From NCBI GenBank assembly GCA_964556895.1, contig CAZKYC010000011.1, positions 9,103 through 73,102 of the forward strand: 64,000 nt of DNA, in the 5' to 3' direction. Below are positions 53,350 through 62,008 of the stretch, piece after piece. The notes under the pieces are model-generated. The model made no database searches. It was not told where the DNA came from and saw nothing but the letters and a program-made list of their open reading frames with translations. The DNA comes from Hinthialibacter sp964556895. GTDB lineage: Bacteria; Hinthialibacterota; Hinthialibacteria; Hinthialibacterales; Hinthialibacteraceae. The translations under genes and the position numbers were made by a program. The stretch's first letter is position 1. The number at the start of each line of letters is the position of its first letter.

Positions 53350-53422
53350 TCGTCCCTGTTCCTTACGGGCGGTGTTTTTGTTGTTGTTGTCAAAATACCA
53401 TTCGGATCGAGTTTTTGGAATC

Positions 53423-53485
53423 AATTTCTATCGCTGTCCGCCGCGGCGGATTCGGGCGCGCTTAACAAACATGATTTTGACAAGT
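53423..53485 (-). mobile_element. Family-2 MITE-like element, partial diverged copy
   Basis: ATCGCTGTCCGCCGCGGCGG and the following GGGCGCGCTTAAC...TTTTGACAA match one half of the family-2 element at 19530-19600. The TATAGTGGTTGCC end is missing and the other end has drifted. It lies just upstream of exbB. Confidence 0.6.
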
Positions 53486-53620
53486 ACTCAAACGACATCA
53501 ATACGCCAAAAATTTGGCGGTTCGGTTTACCAGGGTGTTCATCAGTCGGCGTTCTCGCCGCGCCGCTTCAATTCATAACTCTAAACGATTTCAACGGTCG
53601 GAACAACAGTTAGTAACTTA

Positions 53621-53641
53621 GGGGGCCGCAGCCCCCTTTTT
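53621..53641 (+). terminator. Orphan Rho-independent terminator (plus strand)
   Basis: GGGGGC-CGCA-GCCCCC followed by TTTTTT, a textbook terminator on the plus strand, yet no plus-strand gene ends here. It may mark the end of a small RNA starting after about 53485. On the minus strand it lacks a U-run. Confidence 0.65.
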
Positions 53642-53779
53642 GTTTGGCATTAAGTAAGGTTTTCATATTCAGTCAGTTTCAACATTTATCGCAAGGCCGT
53701 TCAGGCGCGCTGATACTCTGCTTATTGAAAAACATGTTTCAAGAAGCCAGTTCAATCAATTTAATAAACCACTCAGAGC

Positions 53780-53859
53780 GAGGCATGGGTACAACTCTGC
53801 TCGCTTCAGTGCGGCTCCGCCTATTTGCACAGGCGCTCACTGAGTTTCACCCATGCCTC
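53780..53859 (+). repeat. Solo core hairpin, copy E
   Basis: GAGGCATGGGT ... ACCCATGCCTC with the inner CTCGCTTCAGTGCGGCTCCG block of the family-1 core, but without the family-1 ends or flanking tracts. It shows that the hairpin exists independently of the MITE. It lies in the 53350-54009 gap, which holds no gene I can support. Confidence 0.75.
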
Positions 53860-54009
53860 ACGAAACGCGTCATTCATTGGCTAGTAGTTAATTCCGCCGC
53901 AATCATTTTTTTGAAATGGCTATCTTGAAGCGAAACAAATACCTGGGGCATAGGAACCTACGCATCAGGTTGGCTATCTGTCTCAGTATCTGTGGTTTAA
54001 AGGATGGAG

Positions 54010-54255
54010 TTAAGAACCAGCGGGCTTTTGGGTTTTTAACACCTGAACCAAGCCGCTGAGGTTTTGCATGGGCGTCTTGGCCGCCGCTTTGTTTTCTTCT
54101 TGGATGGCTTCATAGACTTCTTTTCGGTGAATCGACACCGTTTTGGGCGCACTGACGCCGATTTTGACCTGTTCGCCTTTCACGTCGACGACCGTGACGA
54201 CAACATCATCACCTATGATAATGCTTTCGTCGCGCTTTCGGCTTAGAACCAGCAT
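54010..54255 (-). CDS. csrA: Carbon storage regulator CsrA
   Basis: 81-residue RNA-binding dimer that represses translation at GGA sites. Sequence MLVLSRKRDESIIIGDDVVV then VKIGVSAPKTVSIHRKEVYE is canonical, with the conserved Arg in SIHRKEV. The tail is ~18 residues longer than in E. coli. It follows fliW by 49 bp on the same strand, and FliW is its protein antagonist, so the pair forms the FliW-CsrA switch that controls flagellin translation in many bacteria. Confidence 0.95.
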   Translation of the reverse strand: MLVLSRKRDESIIIGDDVVVTVVDVKGEQVKIGVSAPKTVSIHRKEVYEAIQEENKAAAKTPMQNLSGLVQVLKTQKPAGS

Positions 54256-54304
54256 GAGGGCCTCCTATGCCCGAACACACGACTGCGTTTCCAGCAGGCG
54301 TTCA

Positions 54305-54898
54305 TCACTTGCTATCCTCCTGGCCGCTTGGTTTGCTTGCGTCCAGTTCAACCACATTGCTCTGTTGCGGCGCCTCGGCGCCCTGGGCCGGGTTGGCCAA
54401 TTCAGGAGGAATGTCATGCAACAAAAAGTGTTTGGTATGATAACGGTCGTCAATTAACACAAATTGCTTGCCGACTTTTCCGTTTACGTTTACCACCAAT
54501 GGGCCGCGCAGGTTGGCGGTTAAATCCATCGGGTTGGTTGGGATAGTGACAATCGACAAGACTTCGGCCCCGGCGATGTCTTCGAGGCCAATTGACGCGA
54601 GATCTGAGCGTTTGACATTGATCTCATAACCAGGGAAAAACAAAAACGGGTTCACAACAACAAACGCCAAATCAGACTCATCGAGCGATTGAAGCCATAA
54701 AAAAGGTTCTTGTTCGGGGTCTTTCAGGATGGTGAAGCGGTTATAGAGGTTGAAACCGACCAAACCTTCCGGCAGTTCTAGGACATCGGTGTCGGGGATG
54801 GTGATGCTCCCAAACCGGGTTGTTTCAAACTCAATCATTGCGCCGGAGGAATTGGATGTATTCATTCCGATATTGGGTTCTTCCCTATCTGGATCCAT
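54305..54898 (-). CDS. fliW: Flagellar assembly factor FliW (CsrA antagonist)
   Basis: 197 residues, longer than the ~150 usual because of an N-terminal stretch and a Pro/Gln tail. The core FGSITIPDTDVLELPEGLVGF, FLWLQSLDESDLAFVVVNPF and VLSIVTIPTNPMDLTANLRG are diagnostic. In-frame ATGs at 54865 and 54838 would remove the non-conserved N-terminus. FliW binds CsrA or flagellin. No flagellar gene is in the window, so flagella elsewhere in the genome are predicted. It is 12 bp downstream of the ABC ATPase gene. Confidence 0.93.
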   Translation of the reverse strand: MDPDREEPNIGMNTSNSSGAMIEFETTRFGSITIPDTDVLELPEGLVGFNLYNRFTILKDPEQEPFLWLQSLDESDLAFVVVNPFLFFPGYEINVKRSDLASIGLEDIAGAEVLSIVTIPTNPMDLTANLRGPLVVNVNGKVGKQFVLIDDRYHTKHFLLHDIPPELANPAQGAEAPQQSNVVELDASKPSGQEDSK

Positions 54899-54910
54899 GA
54901 CAACAACAGT

Positions 54911-55669
54911 TTATTCTTCCGCCTCTTCTTCTGTAAGTTTAAGGAATAGCGACTCAAGGCGCAAGTCAGAGCTGCTATCTTTTGATTGGCTGCGTAATTC
55001 ATCAATGGCGCCGACCGCAATCAGCTGACCGCGGCGTATGATGCCCACCCGGTCGCACAGTTCTTCGGCGATGTCGAGAGTATGGGTCGAAAGAAAGATG
55101 GTTGTGCCTTCTTTGCTCTTTTGTTTGAGCAGGTCTTTGACAATGCGGCTGCTGCGTGGGTCTAGCCCGACCATGGGTTCATCAACAACCAATACTTTTG
55201 GATCATGGACCAACGCCCCGGTCATGACCAATTTTTGGCGCATTCCGTGAGAGTATGACTCAACGAGAGCGTGTTCGGCGTGAGTGAGGTGAAATAGATG
55301 AAAATACTCTTTGATGTGGTTGTCGATTTTATTGACTGGGACGCCATACAATCCACCGACAAAATGAACATACTCGTATCCGCTTAATTTGTCATACAGA
55401 TAGGGGCTGTCTGGAATATACCCAATGATCGACTTGGCCCGCTCAGGGTCTTGCATGACGTCAATTCCGCCTTCGACGCCATTGCCGCCGACTGATACTC
55501 GCCCTGAAGTAGGACGCAGTAATCCGACCGTGATTTTTATTGTTGTGGTTTTTCCCGCGCCGTTTGGGCCTAAAAAACCAAAAAATTCCCCCGAACCAAT
55601 CTCAAGGTCAAGGCTGTCGAGCGCCTTGGTGTTGCCATAAAATTTGGTTAATTGTTCAATTCGTATCAT
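54911..55669 (-). CDS. ABC transporter ATP-binding protein
   Basis: About 252 residues from ATG 55669 (MIRIEQLTKFYGNTKALD); a GTG at 55681 is also in frame. Walker A is GPNGAGKTTT, the signature is SHGMRQK in place of LSGGQ, Walker B is VLVVDEPMVGLD, and the His switch is in STHTLD. It belongs to the CcmA/NatA-like export subfamily. No membrane permease gene is adjacent, so its partner lies elsewhere. It heads a leftward set with fliW and csrA. Confidence 0.88.
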   Translation of the reverse strand: MIRIEQLTKFYGNTKALDSLDLEIGSGEFFGFLGPNGAGKTTTIKITVGLLRPTSGRVSVGGNGVEGGIDVMQDPERAKSIIGYIPDSPYLYDKLSGYEYVHFVGGLYGVPVNKIDNHIKEYFHLFHLTHAEHALVESYSHGMRQKLVMTGALVHDPKVLVVDEPMVGLDPRSSRIVKDLLKQKSKEGTTIFLSTHTLDIAEELCDRVGIIRRGQLIAVGAIDELRSQSKDSSSDLRLESLFLKLTEEEAEE

Positions 55670-55781
55670 AATCGCTATCACAACAGACTGATCTTGGCCC
55701 GCCCGTCGAAATACAGATACTCATGCGACTTCTCTACAGTTGCATACGATGCGATAATGGACAAATCGAGAGAGAAATACG

Positions 55782-55862
55782 CTCGCTTTTTAGAATTTAG
55801 ACGTTACACTATAATAGTTCTTCTAACCCAAAAAAGCGAGAGACAGTATCGTACTGTTTTTC
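55782..55862 (+). promoter_or_regulatory. Promoter-containing inverted repeat upstream of the coiled-coil pair
   Basis: CTCGCTTTTT (55782-55791) and AAAAAAGCGAG (55830-55840) form an inverted repeat around a perfect TATAAT (55810-55815) whose -35 region is weak. A second palindrome ACAGTA-TCG-TACTGT (55843-55857) followed by TTT comes next. The ATG of the downstream gene is at 55952. This could be an autoregulated or attenuated promoter; only sequence supports it. Confidence 0.45.
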
Positions 55863-55951
55863 TTTCTTATCTTGTTCAGAATAACTGGTCACCTATTTTG
55901 TTATGTGTAGAGGGCTAAATCTCAAAACGGCCTAAGAACTGATAGAACACA

Positions 55952-57067
55952 ATGAACGATTTTGACCTCAGCACGATACCCGGCATTTCCTTTAAAGATT
56001 TAATGGGAGGAGAAGACGGCGCATTTTCGATGGACAATGTCGAGTTGTTTCTCGATAAAGTCATGTCGGCCATCTCTGACCGGGTTCAAATCAATCCAAA
56101 CCAGCTGGTTCGCGTCATGCACAAAGGTAAAGTTGTGTGGATGACGCAAGAACAAGCAGTCAACTATCTTGACCAGGGCGAAAGCGGGTCCCTCGCCGGT
56201 GATGTTCAGGTTGCGCTCAAGGCTGACTTGAAAGTCATTCGTCAGGAACTCGAGATTCTTCTCGCTTTGGCGACTTACACGGTTAAAAAATATAAAGACC
56301 AAGAAGCCATTAGTCCTGAAGAAATCGCCCGAATCGAACCAAGTCTAAAACGCCGCCAGTCAGAAATCAGCGATGGCGTCAACCAAACCGCCCAGAGCGA
56401 GTCGATGCTGAATGAGAAGCGGCGCCGTAACCCGTTGCTCGATGAGTATGAACAAATGATGGGCGAATTTCTTAGCGAAAAGGCCAAAGGCAATATGGAC
56501 GAGGCCCTACGCCTGGCCCGCATTCTGGCGGAGAAAAAGAAAAAGTATATCTTGCTCTCGCGCGCCATTGAGCCGGACATTCGCACCATTCAATACCATC
56601 GCTTGAACCTGCAAAAAACCAAAAAGCGAATACTCAACACTCAGAACAACATTTGCGCCACTCGTATGGAATCGCTCCAAATTGAGTTAAACGACCTCCA
56701 GGCCAGCATCAGCCAAGTCAAAAGCGACGTCGCCTCAGCCGAAGAAGAAGGCATGGACGCCGCCTCGGCTGAAATCAGCAAACAACGCATTTATGACGTC
56801 GAGAGCGCACAAAAAGAAATCGAAGAAAAAGCGACTGAACTAAACTCGCTTGAAAAAGAGAGTTCTATATTAGATCGGCAAGAAAAAGAAGTAGACTCAG
56901 TGATATCGCATATCGCCGAAAATATTCTTGGCGAAGTCGACTCAAAAGTCGACATGGAAGGCATCAAGGCCAAACAAGAAGCCAAACAGATGTCGACGCC
57001 GAAATCAGAAGCGCAGACGCAATCAACACAAAAGAAAAAATCGAGTGGTATGCATGTCAGGCGGTAA
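55952..57067 (+). CDS. Coiled-coil protein of unknown family, paralogue 1
   Basis: 371 residues, cytoplasmic. Residues 1-90 form a small globular domain with PNQLVRVMHKGKVVWMTQEQ. The rest is mostly coiled coil, with RRRNPLLDEYEQMMGEFLSE and EALRLARILAEKKKKYILLS in the middle and a Lys/Gln/Ser tail. The paralogue 50 bp downstream shares all these landmarks in order. A long-range structural, scaffold or cell-division role is possible. I do not recognise the family. No strong ribosome site is visible. Confidence 0.75.
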   Translation: MNDFDLSTIPGISFKDLMGGEDGAFSMDNVELFLDKVMSAISDRVQINPNQLVRVMHKGKVVWMTQEQAVNYLDQGESGSLAGDVQVALKADLKVIRQELEILLALATYTVKKYKDQEAISPEEIARIEPSLKRRQSEISDGVNQTAQSESMLNEKRRRNPLLDEYEQMMGEFLSEKAKGNMDEALRLARILAEKKKKYILLSRAIEPDIRTIQYHRLNLQKTKKRILNTQNNICATRMESLQIELNDLQASISQVKSDVASAEEEGMDAASAEISKQRIYDVESAQKEIEEKATELNSLEKESSILDRQEKEVDSVISHIAENILGEVDSKVDMEGIKAKQEAKQMSTPKSEAQTQSTQKKKSSGMHVRR

Positions 57068-57117
57068 TTTTTTTTGATTTGTGGTTGTAGGGCAATCATC
57101 AAAATGTTGGAGACCGT

Positions 57118-58212
57118 ATGATTGCCTCAGGAAGCCCGGCGTTGTCGTTTGAAGACCTCTTTGGCTCTTCGCCCGAAAACGTAAGCGTAGAACAACTTGA
57201 ATCTCTTCTTGACGAAGTCGTCTCTAAGTCGATGGAGTCTGGGGGAGCCTCGCCGCGCGAACTGGTTCGCGTGGTAGATAACGGCGTTGTGCGCTGGATG
57301 ACCGCCTCCGAAGCCGAAGAACACGTCAAAGACCTCCAAGACAACGAAGAACCCAACCTGAAACGCAGCATCCAATTCGCCCTGCGCGGCGACTCACGCA
57401 TCCTTGCGATGGAGATGCAGGTCTTGTTGACAATCTCCAACTCTACCCTCAATAACTACCGCAACAACAACCTGATTCCAATCGAAGAAATCACCCGAAC
57501 CGAGCCGCAGCTGACCCGCATCAGCCGCAGTATGTTGTATTCGCTCAGTTCGTTGCGCGAAATAGAAGGACGAATTGAGGAAACCCGGAAGAAAAACCCG
57601 GTGATGGACGACTTTGAAGCAAAAATGGCCGAACTGCTTGAATTCCAACGCAGCGGGCGTTCGCAAGACGCCTTGCCGCTTGCCCAAGAACTGGCTGGCA
57701 TGAAACCGCGCTATGTTCGCATCAGCAAGGCGCTTCAACATGACGCCAATGAGGGCTACCAGGTCAGGCTTGAACTGCAATCGAAGAAAAAAAGCATCTT
57801 AAGTTTTCAGCGCTATCTCGCGGTCCAACGCGAAGGCGTGCTCCAAGAAGAAAGCCAAGACCTGCGTAAGAAAATTGATAACCTCAAAGTGTTGTTAGAA
57901 CGCACGGTCAAAGAAAAAGTCGACGCCTACAAATCTCAACTCGGCCAGCGCGAAGGCCAACTCGAAGCCAATCAAAACGAACTCGAGGCGGTGCAGCGCG
58001 AAATTTCGTATCTGACCGAAAAAGAAAAAGAGACAGAAGGCGTTATTAGCGGCATGCAGGAAAAACTCGGCATTCAACCAACCAAACAAGAGCTTGAAGA
58101 AAAAGCCCCGCAACCAGCAGCAGCCGAACCCGAACCCGCCCCCGAAGACTCGCCCGAAGAAGAAAAGAAAAAGCGCATTCGCATGGCGATTATGGACCAG
58201 CGCAGAGGATAG
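57118..58212 (+). CDS. Coiled-coil protein of unknown family, paralogue 2
   Basis: 364 residues, homologous to the preceding protein: PRELVRVVDNGVVRWMTASE near residue 45, RKKNPVMDDFEAKMAELLEF near 155 and ALPLAQELAGMKPRYVRISK. The coiled-coil region is about 215-320, then an acidic-proline tail (PAAAEPEPAPEDSPEEE) and basic end. GGAG precedes the ATG by about 5 bp. The two genes arose by tandem duplication but are now diverged, which suggests a heteromeric assembly. No signal peptide. Confidence 0.75.
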   Translation: MIASGSPALSFEDLFGSSPENVSVEQLESLLDEVVSKSMESGGASPRELVRVVDNGVVRWMTASEAEEHVKDLQDNEEPNLKRSIQFALRGDSRILAMEMQVLLTISNSTLNNYRNNNLIPIEEITRTEPQLTRISRSMLYSLSSLREIEGRIEETRKKNPVMDDFEAKMAELLEFQRSGRSQDALPLAQELAGMKPRYVRISKALQHDANEGYQVRLELQSKKKSILSFQRYLAVQREGVLQEESQDLRKKIDNLKVLLERTVKEKVDAYKSQLGQREGQLEANQNELEAVQREISYLTEKEKETEGVISGMQEKLGIQPTKQELEEKAPQPAAAEPEPAPEDSPEEEKKKRIRMAIMDQRRG

Positions 58213-58248
58213 GCTGAATTCGGTCCATACTCAACAATACGAAACAAA

Positions 58249-58275
58249 ACCGGGGCGCTGACGTTGCGCCCCGGT
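58249..58275. terminator. Bidirectional terminator hairpin
   Basis: ACCGGGGCGC-TGACGTT-GCGCCCCGGT, perfect 10-bp stem, followed on the plus strand by CTGGTTTTT and preceded by AAAACAAA. It lies between the coiled-coil pair (ends 58212) and the convergent GH2 gene (ends 58298). Confidence 0.85.
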
Positions 58276-58297
58276 CTGGTTTTTACTCACAAGTCTT

Positions 58298-61153
58298 CTA
58301 TTGGCCCGATTCATACAGAATCATCGTCGGCGGAAACGGGAAGCGCCCGCTGTAGGCGCCAAACACGCGAATTCCGGTGTCGCTGCCTTCCTTGGTGCGA
58401 ACCACAACTTCGTTCACCCCATCGGCGTTGAGATACGAGACAGGAACATAGATACGCTGCAAGTACCCATACACACTGGGCGGCGCCTGCTCGAAGATGT
58501 TGCTCAACACGCCGCGATAGTCAGCCGGATCGTTAGGCAGTTCAATTTCTTGCGCCAAGCGTCCGTTGACCAACACCTCAACCGTTGAAGGATATTCATT
58601 CCCAACATCCGTCTGGGGGAAATGTTTGAGGTTATTTCGTTTTCGCCATTCAGGCTTCTTGAAGCGTTCCGCCCGTTCGAGCGGGTCGATGCGCATCCCG
58701 CCCGAACACGCCGCCAGTTCAAGTTGAAGTTTGGCTTTCTTAATTTTTCTCAAGTCGGCGCCTTTTGGCAAATCAAACTGGTAAGTTATCTGCGCCTTGC
58801 CGGGAATCGATAGTGAATCGCGGTTTCTCTCAGGAACTTCTTCAACCTCGCCCAGTATTTCGCTGGCGTCGTTGGGGTTCCACCGTACATACCACACCGG
58901 GGCTTCGATAAACTTGCGGTCGCCGCCCGCCATTAATTGAACATGGCGTTCGGTGTCGGCGTAATCGCCTTCGAGGGTGTTGAGCGTCCAGAAGTTGCGC
59001 GCCACCAAACCGCCTTGATCATCTTCAACCCATGCGTAAACGATGTAGAGGCTGTCAGGCTCAGGAATAAACGACACATCGTCGCCGCGCGACACGCCAT
59101 AGGCTTCGGCGTTAATCCAGCCATGCCCCGCCTGGTCAGATTGCCAGTCGAGATCGAGGCGGTTTTGTTTCCACACCCGCCAGCGCAGCGCAAATTTGCC
59201 GCCCTCGCGGCCTGAATAAAGGCTCAACGACGTTGGGATGGTTTTGATTTCAAACGCCGCAGCGCGCTCGTTGTTCATCGCGTCTAACACCAAAAAGTCT
59301 TGGTTGTTGAGATCGCGATAGGTGAACGGCGGATGATTTTTCGGCGTGGGGACATACTCTTCATAGCCGAAGATTTTGCGGCTGCGGTCATAGTTCATAA
59401 AGCCGTTGTGTTCCCACTCAATGTCTTGTAGTTCGGTGTAGACATACCCGCCGATTTTGTCATGGCGGCGCAATTCTTGCGTCAAATAATGAAAACACCA
59501 GGCGATATCGCGGTCGCCCATGCCGGCGCTGACGCCGCCGTATTCGCTGTTGATCAGCGGCTGGGTGTCTTGTGTATAGCCTTTGACGAAGTTGAAATTC
59601 GAACCGGGGTAGGTTTGCTCGACCACGTTTTCGATATGATCGCGGGCTTTCTGGTGGTTATAGATATAGAAGTGCCACGAGTTGACGTCGGTCACCACGT
59701 GGTCGTATTTGTTGGGCGAGTTGTCTTCGACCAGGCGGGTGGAGTCGATGCGCTTGGTCAGGCCAACCATTTCTTTAACGTAATCTTGAACTTCTTTGTT
59801 TTCTTTGACGCCGGGGATGCCCCAGGTCTCATTGAAAATGACCCAAGTGATGATCGATGGGTGGTTAAAGTCGCGCAGCAGCGCTTCAAAAAACACTTTC
59901 TTGAAATTGTCGCGCATCTCAGCGTCAAATTCCCATGGACAGGGGAAGTCATACATCAGGGTCATGCCCAATCGGTCGCACCAATAATAGAAGCGCGGCT
60001 CGTCGACTTTGATGTGAAGCCGCAGGTTGTTGAAGCCAAACTCGATGGCGTCTTCGACGTCCTGGCGAATCAATGCGTCAGTCGGGTAGGTATAAACGCC
60101 CTCAGGGTGAAACGCCTGGTTGAGCGCGCTGAGGATGTAAAACGGTTTGCCGTTGAGGTGGATGGTTTTGTATGGATTGTCGCCGTTGAACTCGCGTGTC
60201 ACTTCGCGAAAGCCAAAGTAGGTATGAACCGTGTCGACCATCTCATCGCCGTCGATCAATTGGACTTTCACAAAATAGAGCGTTGGCGACTCAGGCGACC
60301 AGATGGCGACGTCGTCTAAATTGAATGTCACGTTGATATGGTCGTCTTTGATTTTGACCGTTGGTTTCAAGTCAGCGGGCACTGTCTTTGACGGCCCAGC
60401 GGCGTCGTAGGGGATATCAGGCAAGACGCGTATAGATAAATCGCCAGAGGGATCAAACGCCACCACGCGCAACTCGACCGAACCGTCATTCGTTGTAAAC
60501 GGCGCGATGTATTTCAGCCCGTTCTTTTTCGTCGCTTCGAGATAGACCGTCTGCCAGATGCCGCTGGTGCGGGTATACCAGTTGACCTGTTTGCCGACGG
60601 GTTGGGTGGGCGAGGTGATGTCGACCACGCGCACGGTCAATACGTTGTCGCCGTCTTTGAGCGCGTCGGTAATGTTAAACACGGCCGGAACATACCCGTG
60701 AGGCGGATAATCGACCATGCCGCCGGGTTCGGGTTGGATTTTCTTGCCGTTGAGCCACACGTCAAACGACCAGTCGACCGCGCTGAAGTGAAGCCAGATG
60801 TCTTGGCCCTTCCAATCATTGGGGACGCTCAGGGTGCGTTGATACCAGGCGACGCCATTGTAGTCGGGGCGTTCGATGCCTGACAGGCGGGTTTCCCACG
60901 CGAAGGGCACGGTGATCTTTTTCTTGGGCCAGTCGTTGTAGTCGGCCTTAAACCATTCTTGCGAATTGCCGACGTCGTCGGGGTCAAATTTAAAGTTCCA
61001 CTGGCCGTTGAGGGTAAGCCATTGGTCGCGCCAATGGTCGGGGCGCGGGTGTTCGGGCCGGGGGATATCGGCCAGCGCCGTCGTGGTAGACACAACGGCC
61101 AATAGCGCAATCAAAAACGGAGCAGTTCTCAGTCGTCTCCATGAGCGGTTCAT
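58298..61153 (-). CDS. Secreted glycoside hydrolase family 2 (beta-galactosidase/glucuronidase-like)
   Basis: About 951 residues with a signal peptide (RTAPFLIALLAVVSTTTALA). The GH2 sugar-binding domain includes WYQRTLSVPNDWKGQDIWLH and VWLNGKKI, then the immunoglobulin-like domain. The barrel has the acid/base Glu in WVIFNETWG and the nucleophile Glu in PLINSEYGG. A C-terminal extension of ~300 residues with beta folds follows. It would remove terminal beta-linked sugars from polysaccharide outside the cytoplasm. ATG 61153 follows AAAGGAG at good spacing; the preceding TTG is not needed. The exact sugar is unknown. Confidence 0.9.
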   Translation of the reverse strand: MNRSWRRLRTAPFLIALLAVVSTTTALADIPRPEHPRPDHWRDQWLTLNGQWNFKFDPDDVGNSQEWFKADYNDWPKKKITVPFAWETRLSGIERPDYNGVAWYQRTLSVPNDWKGQDIWLHFSAVDWSFDVWLNGKKIQPEPGGMVDYPPHGYVPAVFNITDALKDGDNVLTVRVVDITSPTQPVGKQVNWYTRTSGIWQTVYLEATKKNGLKYIAPFTTNDGSVELRVVAFDPSGDLSIRVLPDIPYDAAGPSKTVPADLKPTVKIKDDHINVTFNLDDVAIWSPESPTLYFVKVQLIDGDEMVDTVHTYFGFREVTREFNGDNPYKTIHLNGKPFYILSALNQAFHPEGVYTYPTDALIRQDVEDAIEFGFNNLRLHIKVDEPRFYYWCDRLGMTLMYDFPCPWEFDAEMRDNFKKVFFEALLRDFNHPSIITWVIFNETWGIPGVKENKEVQDYVKEMVGLTKRIDSTRLVEDNSPNKYDHVVTDVNSWHFYIYNHQKARDHIENVVEQTYPGSNFNFVKGYTQDTQPLINSEYGGVSAGMGDRDIAWCFHYLTQELRRHDKIGGYVYTELQDIEWEHNGFMNYDRSRKIFGYEEYVPTPKNHPPFTYRDLNNQDFLVLDAMNNERAAAFEIKTIPTSLSLYSGREGGKFALRWRVWKQNRLDLDWQSDQAGHGWINAEAYGVSRGDDVSFIPEPDSLYIVYAWVEDDQGGLVARNFWTLNTLEGDYADTERHVQLMAGGDRKFIEAPVWYVRWNPNDASEILGEVEEVPERNRDSLSIPGKAQITYQFDLPKGADLRKIKKAKLQLELAACSGGMRIDPLERAERFKKPEWRKRNNLKHFPQTDVGNEYPSTVEVLVNGRLAQEIELPNDPADYRGVLSNIFEQAPPSVYGYLQRIYVPVSYLNADGVNEVVVRTKEGSDTGIRVFGAYSGRFPFPPTMILYESGQ

Positions 61154-61302
61154 CAATCAGTCTCCTTTGGTGGTCGCGATAACGGTGAGCTTTCATTAGA
61201 CCGAAAAACGCCCAAGGCCGCAAGATGAAGAAGAGAGGAAACATGTGAGTTTGGTATAGATAACCAGCCATCTCAAAAAATTTGACCATTCGTTGTGTAA
61301 GG

Positions 61303-61404
61303 CATGCCTGAGTTGGATTGTCAATTATTAATAGGACGAATATCGTTTATTGACCCAATTCCAGGTCATCCAGCAAGGGAAGTACTCAAATATCGGAAGA
61401 ATCC
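61303..61404 (+). mobile_element. Family-1 MITE-like element, right-end fragment (copy F)
   Basis: From GCCTGAGTTGGATTG through ...CAAATATCGGAAGAATCC this matches the last ~100 bases of copies A and D; the left half and core hairpin are missing. Its end overlaps the 3' end of the bactofilin gene (stop at 61386-61388). The rest of the gap to the GH2 gene shows nothing else. Confidence 0.8.
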
Positions 61405-61856
61405 TTCTTTTTGTCTTTTTTCTCGGGTTGGGGGGCTTTGCGGGCGTAATCGTTAAAGAACTGGTCGGCGGTTTTGCCGTCTTTGCCAAACGAGGCGAAT
61501 TCTGACAACACAATCACTTCGGGCTGAATCTCAAGATTACCGACGAACTTTCCGCCTTTGAGAATCTCGAGTTTCTTGCGCGCCATCATCTGAACATGGG
61601 CTTCACCTTCGATGGAGACATTGAAGGCGTCGATGTCGCCGCTCATCTTTCCCGTTGGCAAGATGCGAATCGTCGAGTTTGAGACCAGGTTGCCCTGATA
61701 GGCGCCTGCTAGGTCGAGCGAACGTCGCACCAACAGTTGACCTTCCATCTCGACGTCGGCGCCCAGCCGCGACGGGTTGTCGTCGGCCTCTTCGAGGTCG
61801 CCGTCGTCTTCGATTGGGGCTTCGAGGTCGTCTTCAGTAAACGAAAAATCCGACAT
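61386..61856 (-). CDS. Bactofilin
   Basis: 156 residues. A charged acidic N-terminus (DDLEAPIEDDGDLEEADD) precedes the beta-helical bactofilin domain (VEMEGQLLVRRSLDLAG, STIRILPTGKMSGDIDAF, VSIEGEAHVQMMARKKLEIL, GKFVGNLEIQPEVIV). A Lys/Asp tail follows. Bactofilins polymerise into cytoskeletal filaments for shape or polar positioning. The last residues DSSDI and the stop codon are encoded by the end of a MITE fragment, so the original C-terminus has been replaced or lost. Monocistronic, divergent from the NtrC-like gene. Confidence 0.9.
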   Translation of the reverse strand: MSDFSFTEDDLEAPIEDDGDLEEADDNPSRLGADVEMEGQLLVRRSLDLAGAYQGNLVSNSTIRILPTGKMSGDIDAFNVSIEGEAHVQMMARKKLEILKGGKFVGNLEIQPEVIVLSEFASFGKDGKTADQFFNDYARKAPQPEKKDKKKDSSDI

Positions 61857-62008
61857 CTCACTGCGTCCTTCGGTAAAGATATATTACTATGACTACCATT
61901 TTGGCGTCCGTCAAGCGCAAATCTCTTTTGGCCGCCCCCCTCTCGTGGCCGTTACCAGCGATATCGCTTCGGTTATACTTTGACTAACTGTCAATATATG
62001 GATGAATT

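Noticed and set aside
55652..55918. An 88-residue plus-strand ORF between the ABC ATPase and the coiled-coil pair
   Set aside because: It overlaps the ABC start and the palindromic promoter region, and its sequence shows no domain.
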